Virus record (IMG/VR): IMGVR_UViG_3300042484_002041
Coordinates: 1 to 64,000 of that record
Strand: one strand, 5' to 3'
Length of the DNA stretch: 64,000 bases
DNA from: a virus
Below the pieces are notes generated by a model that was not told the origin of the DNA, searched no databases, and worked only from the letters and a program-made list of their open reading frames with translations. Every line of letters starts with the position of its first letter. The stretch's first letter is position 1. Below, in pieces: positions 61,404 to 64,000 of the stretch. The translations under genes were made by a program, and so were the position numbers.

Positions 61404-61663
61404 CTCAAAATCAACAACTCTTTATCAACGGCATCTGCTCTGCTATAGTGTCAGGCGATTTTGCCATGTTCACTAACCCGGCCAATTGCGGCGCTAACTT
61501 TAAGTGGGACGAGTTCGCTGACATGATGGCAGAACGGTGTCGCACTGATATCTTTATGTATGTCAAGTTGACCAAGAAGAACACTGCAGAAGTACAGGCT
61601 CATGCAGAACTAGTTGGACGCAGGGTTGCTACAGAATTGCTGTGGAGAGCGAGGACGGTATGA
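61400..61663 (+). CDS. Hypothetical protein within the tandem family region
   Basis: The 87-residue protein lacks the FAELIVREC core but has a comparable DEFADMMAERCRTDIF in the middle, so it may be a diverged member. It overlaps both neighbours by four bases. Confidence 0.6.
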   Translation: MTQNQQLFINGICSAIVSGDFAMFTNPANCGANFKWDEFADMMAERCRTDIFMYVKLTKKNTAEVQAHAELVGRRVATELLWRARTV

Positions 61664-61869
61664 ACGAAAAGATTCGACAACTTGCCAAGTGCAATGAACG
61701 TATCCAAAACTTTTTTGAAACAGGGCCGGTGCAACGTGCTGCTATCGAGGAGTTCGCCGAACTGATTGTTCGGGAATGTGCTCATTTAGTTGACACTCTT
61801 AACGAAGCATACGGAGCACCTAGCACTGCTGGGAAATTTATCAAACAACAGTTCGGAGTTAAGGAATGA
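61660..61869 (+). CDS. FAELIVREC-family small protein (member 2)
   Basis: The ATG at 61660 overlaps the upstream stop and gives 69 residues: NEKIRQLAKCNERIQ, EEFAELIVRECAHLVDTL, and FIKQQFGVKE at the C-terminus. It overlaps the next gene by four bases. Confidence 0.7.
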   Translation: MNEKIRQLAKCNERIQNFFETGPVQRAAIEEFAELIVRECAHLVDTLNEAYGAPSTAGKFIKQQFGVKE

Positions 61870-62051
61870 AAACAGAATTTGAAATGACCCTGTGGGATGA
61901 TGAGGAAACAGAAAAAAACTTGACGATACTAAATCGTCTTGAGGCATTGTTTGATCACTCAAAGAACACTTTGCCCAAAGATTATTTTTGGTTCAGCGAT
62001 AATTTGCCAGTGGGTTCTCGGGTGAAAATTACATTTGAGGTGATTGAATGA
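61866..62051 (+). CDS. Small acidic protein between family members
   Basis: The 61-residue protein (KTEFEMTLWDDEETEKNLTI then SDNLPVGSRVKITFEVIE) does not share the family core. It overlaps both neighbours by four bases, so it is translated with them. No family recognised. Confidence 0.55.
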   Translation: MKTEFEMTLWDDEETEKNLTILNRLEALFDHSKNTLPKDYFWFSDNLPVGSRVKITFEVIE

Positions 62052-62296
62052 ACGCACGAATCACAGCAATTATGCAAAAATGTTTTGACATCACGATTGA
62101 TCAGCGCGGCCGCGAAGAATGCACCGCGGACTACGCCAACATCCAGATGTTTGTTCAACTGATCGGGTTGGAGTGTATCAAGGAAATTGAAACTGCCGCT
62201 TATCACGATTCGTGTGAGGACTGGGAGTATGGTTATAACTCTGGGTTACGCAAAGCAAAAGAGTTGATTGTTAAACACTTTGAGGTGGAAGAATGA
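62048..62296 (+). CDS. Diverged FAELIVREC-family small protein (member 3)
   Basis: The 82-residue protein has MFVQLIGLECIKEIETAAYH in place of the core and ends RKAKELIVKHFEVEE, so both family signatures are recognisable but altered. Four-base overlaps on both sides. Confidence 0.6.
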   Translation: MNARITAIMQKCFDITIDQRGREECTADYANIQMFVQLIGLECIKEIETAAYHDSCEDWEYGYNSGLRKAKELIVKHFEVEE

Positions 62297-62658
62297 GTGC
62301 GTGGAGTCATCTGCCTAACGCGGCACATATTGATCGTGTAATTGAATCCTCAAACTCATATCCTGAAGTTTGGAATGTGGCTTATGATTCGGCTTGGGAT
62401 GCGGCTTGGGATGCGGCTTGGGATGCGGCTTATACTGCGGCTCGGGATGCGGCTCGGGATGCGGCTTATACTGCGGCTTGGGATGCGGCTCGGAATGCGG
62501 TTTTGGCATTTATTGCATACGATGATGCTGCCAACTACCTGGCTATGCCTAGTGATCAATTGAAGGCCTGGGCTATACTGAGTGAAAACCCAGCGGCGAT
62601 CTTATTGTTGCCTGTAGTAATCGCATATGAACGAATTAGTGAATGGGAGTTGGCATGA
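62293..62658 (+). CDS. Protein with tandem WDAA/RDAA repeats
   Basis: Residues ~32-67 of this 121-residue protein are a run of four-residue units (AWDA, AYTA, ARDA) encoded by 12-base repeats GCTTGGGATGCG at about 62391-62506. The rest is helical. Such Ala/Asp/Trp repeats occur in phage and bacterial proteins and probably form one long helix. Repeat number may vary by slippage. Confidence 0.7.
   Translation: MSAWSHLPNAAHIDRVIESSNSYPEVWNVAYDSAWDAAWDAAWDAAYTAARDAARDAAYTAAWDAARNAVLAFIAYDDAANYLAMPSDQLKAWAILSENPAAILLLPVVIAYERISEWELA
62391..62506 (+). repeat. 12-base tandem repeats inside the WDAA protein
   Basis: Units of the form GCTTGGGATGCG, with variants GCTCGGGATGCG and GCTTATACTGCG, are repeated about nine times without frameshift. 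Repeats of three-base multiples allow copy-number change while keeping the frame. Confidence 0.8.
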
Positions 62659-62864
62659 ACGAACGAATTGAACAACTTGCCGATGAGGCCGGTGCCGATA
62701 TTTGGGGACACCAAGTAATGGCTAGTCGGCATTTTGATATAGAAAAGTTCGCCGAACTTATTGTTCGGGAATGTGTCGACTTGTTGCCAGCTGATATGAC
62801 ACATGGCCCGGACAGTCGTCCGTTGTTGCAAGTATTCAAAGAACATTTCGGAGTTGCGGAATGA
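62655..62864 (+). CDS. FAELIVREC-family small protein (member 4)
   Basis: The 69-residue protein from ATG 62655: NERIEQLADEAGADIWG, EKFAELIVRECVDLLP, and FKEHFGVAE. The DNA of the core matches member 6 at 63349 base for base over nearly 30 bases. Confidence 0.72.
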   Translation: MNERIEQLADEAGADIWGHQVMASRHFDIEKFAELIVRECVDLLPADMTHGPDSRPLLQVFKEHFGVAE

Positions 62865-63109
62865 CCGAGAAGATTAAACTACTAGCCGAACAGGCTGGGT
62901 TAGGTCAGGAACGATGGTCCACGACGGAACAGTTTAATTCTTTCCTAGACAAGTTCGGCGAACTGATTGTGGCAGAATGTGTAGGAATTATTGAATCTCA
63001 ACAAGTGCCAGTCGGTAACAGTCCGGCTGGCGAGATGGCGGCTGATTGGACAATAGCTGCGCTTAGTGAGTGTCGGACTGAAATAAAAGAACATTTCGGA
63101 GTCAAATGA
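62861..63109 (+). CDS. FAELIVREC-family small protein (member 5)
   Basis: The 82-residue protein has TEKIKLLAEQAGLGQERW, then DKFGELIVAECVGIIES and IKEHFGVK. It overlaps both neighbours by four bases. Confidence 0.72.
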   Translation: MTEKIKLLAEQAGLGQERWSTTEQFNSFLDKFGELIVAECVGIIESQQVPVGNSPAGEMAADWTIAALSECRTEIKEHFGVK

Positions 63110-63252
63110 TGATTCGTGCGGCGGGTGATTATATCACCAACACCATAGCAACCCTGTTTATACTATGTGTTGTATTTGTACCACTAGGCATATGGAAACT
63201 TGCGGAAATAGCTATTTGGTGTTATAATCATATCAGTATCGGAATCAAGTGA
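63106..63252 (+). CDS. Small single-pass membrane protein (48 aa)
   Basis: The frame from ATG 63106 overlaps the upstream stop and ends at TGA 63250-63252. A hydrophobic helix (IATLFILCVVFVPLGIW) spans about residues 14-30, so the product is probably a membrane peptide. Placed between family members 5 and 6. Confidence 0.6.
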   Translation: MMIRAAGDYITNTIATLFILCVVFVPLGIWKLAEIAIWCYNHISIGIK

Positions 63253-63497
63253 TGAACGAACGAATTGAACAGTGTTTATACCTGTCAGGGCTAACTGCAC
63301 AGGGATGCTGGGACGAATTGGATGATTATGCTAAACAGGGTATATACAAGTTCGCCGAACTTATTGTTCGGGAATGTTTAGCACAATGTTTAGCACAGGT
63401 TGATAAAGTAGATGAGATGCTTGAGGATGACAGCGAGAAAGCAGGCGTGGCCTGGGTAGGATATGCAATTGAAAAACATTTCGGAGTTGAAGAATGA
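63252..63497 (+). CDS. FAELIVREC-family small protein (member 6)
   Basis: ATG 63252 overlaps the upstream stop. The 81-residue protein has NERIEQCLYLSG, YKFAELIVRECLAQCLAQV and a C-terminal EKHFGVEE. A 12-base direct repeat (TTAGCACAATGT) within the core region duplicates LAQC. Confidence 0.72.
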   Translation: MNERIEQCLYLSGLTAQGCWDELDDYAKQGIYKFAELIVRECLAQCLAQVDKVDEMLEDDSEKAGVAWVGYAIEKHFGVEE

Positions 63498-63739
63498 TTG
63501 AAGATCGTATTATTGACGACAAGATTATGTTGAAAGATTTACTAGCACAGGCTGTGTGCCTTGGTGTCAAGGCCGGTCGTGAAGAACTTGATTACACTAG
63601 TCGTGGTGCTTGGCATATTGCCGAAGACATTCTGAACGAGACGGAAGAAATTCTAAGTCACCGTGAACGCATAATGGGCTTTAGAACTATAGCTGTTCAA
63701 ATGGTAGAAAAATTAAATCTTTTGGCAGATCAAGAATGA
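63494..63739 (+). CDS. Small hypothetical protein
   Basis: The 81-residue protein (LKDLLAQAVCLGVKAGREEL, AWHIAEDILNETEEILSH) is helical and lacks the family signature. It overlaps both neighbours by four bases. Confidence 0.55.
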   Translation: MIEDRIIDDKIMLKDLLAQAVCLGVKAGREELDYTSRGAWHIAEDILNETEEILSHRERIMGFRTIAVQMVEKLNLLADQE

Positions 63740-63894
63740 GAACAGCATATTCCAGTTTGAAGTCGGGCAGAAAACCTAGTAAGCCTCAGGGCTATCTGAG
63801 GGATCCTACTCCTGAAGAATGGAAGAAAACAATGGATGAATATTACAAACAACAGTCACAAAGTAGATACAACGGCAATAGGGGACGGTGGTGA
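63736..63894 (+). CDS. Small basic protein (52 aa)
   Basis: The ATG at 63736 overlaps the upstream stop. The product is basic with RKPSKPQGYLRDPTPEEWKK and an Arg/Asn-rich end. The stop at 63892-63894 overlaps the next GTG. No family recognised. Confidence 0.5.
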   Translation: MRTAYSSLKSGRKPSKPQGYLRDPTPEEWKKTMDEYYKQQSQSRYNGNRGRW

Positions 63895-64000
63895 ACGAAC
63901 GAATCAAACTCCCGGCTCAAGAATGGTTGGGATATGATCCAGAAAAAGGCGATCTTCATGGTTACACCGTTGAACAGATGCGAGAGTTCGCCGAGTTGAT
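63891..64000 (+). CDS. FAELIVREC-family small protein (member 7), cut by window end
   Basis: A GTG at 63891 overlaps the previous stop. The visible 36 residues begin NERIKLPAQEWLGYDPEKG and reach EFAELI at the window edge, so the C-terminus lies outside. Confidence 0.65.
   Translation, partial: MNERIKLPAQEWLGYDPEKGDLHGYTVEQMREFAEL

Overview
The window reads as part of a large, T4-like tailed phage (myovirus type) that probably infects a proteobacterium. The evidence is a family B DNA polymerase of the T4 gp43 kind, a gp45-like sliding clamp, a T4 RNase H-like nuclease, a DsbA-like small DNA-binding protein, dense head-to-tail genes with ATGA-type overlaps, 28 tRNA genes, and host-style sigma70 promoters that nearly all have a 17-base spacer. 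Almost everything is on the plus strand; the exceptions are an HNH endonuclease (37877-38326) and one SGNH-like gene (53321-54049). No structural module (capsid, tail, terminase) is visible.

Layout. 1-10080: candidate internal or injected proteins. Several begin with a short N-terminal motif resembling the T4 capsid-targeting sequence; they include an Alt N-terminal-like protein, an ADP-ribosyltransferase-like protein, a Dps-like protein, and an 888-residue modular protein whose modules are joined by V-A-E type linkers. This part also holds a truncated chemoreceptor-like membrane protein and a radical SAM plus SDR pair. 10200-16710: DsbA-like protein, DNA polymerase, methyltransferase and clamp. 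16714-33220: a DNA-modification and sugar region. It combines DpdA (TGT-like), FolE, QueD and QueE (7-deazaguanine pathway, no QueC seen) with glycosyltransferases, GalE, a sugar 4,6-dehydratase, an RfbH-like 3-dehydrase, a split thiamine-diphosphate enzyme, an FkbM methyltransferase and a sugar reductase or epimerase. Together these could make a 3,6-dideoxy, possibly two-carbon-branched, sugar. MazG-like nucleotide hydrolases follow. 33218-40720: cytidylyltransferase, SGNH and P-loop proteins, RNase H, a secreted nuclease, very small genes and another radical SAM protein. 40700-50020: many short transcription units behind near-identical promoters, a second radical SAM plus SDR pair, and a phage KdsA.

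50040-58160: stable-RNA region with tRNAs for all 20 amino acids (27 of the 28 are here; one Met tRNA lies at 46284), interrupted by AT-rich cargo genes and an RNA polymerase omega-like gene. Two promoters here are followed by a hairpin and an rrn-type boxA antitermination site. Two stretches (about 50324-50645 and 57047-57600) have no convincing protein gene but are packed with long helices and look like ornate non-coding RNAs. 58200-64000: cargo genes, a tyrosine-phosphatase-like protein and a tandem paralogous family of small proteins that share a FAELIVREC core and a C-terminal HFGV motif.

How it fits together. The phage appears to protect its DNA with 7-deazaguanine chemistry, reshape surface glycans (KdsA, deoxysugar pathway, SGNH hydrolases, glycosyltransferases), support translation with its own tRNA set, and adjust host transcription (omega subunit, boxA, possible ADP-ribosylation). 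Functional calls come from motifs recognised by eye; no database search was possible.
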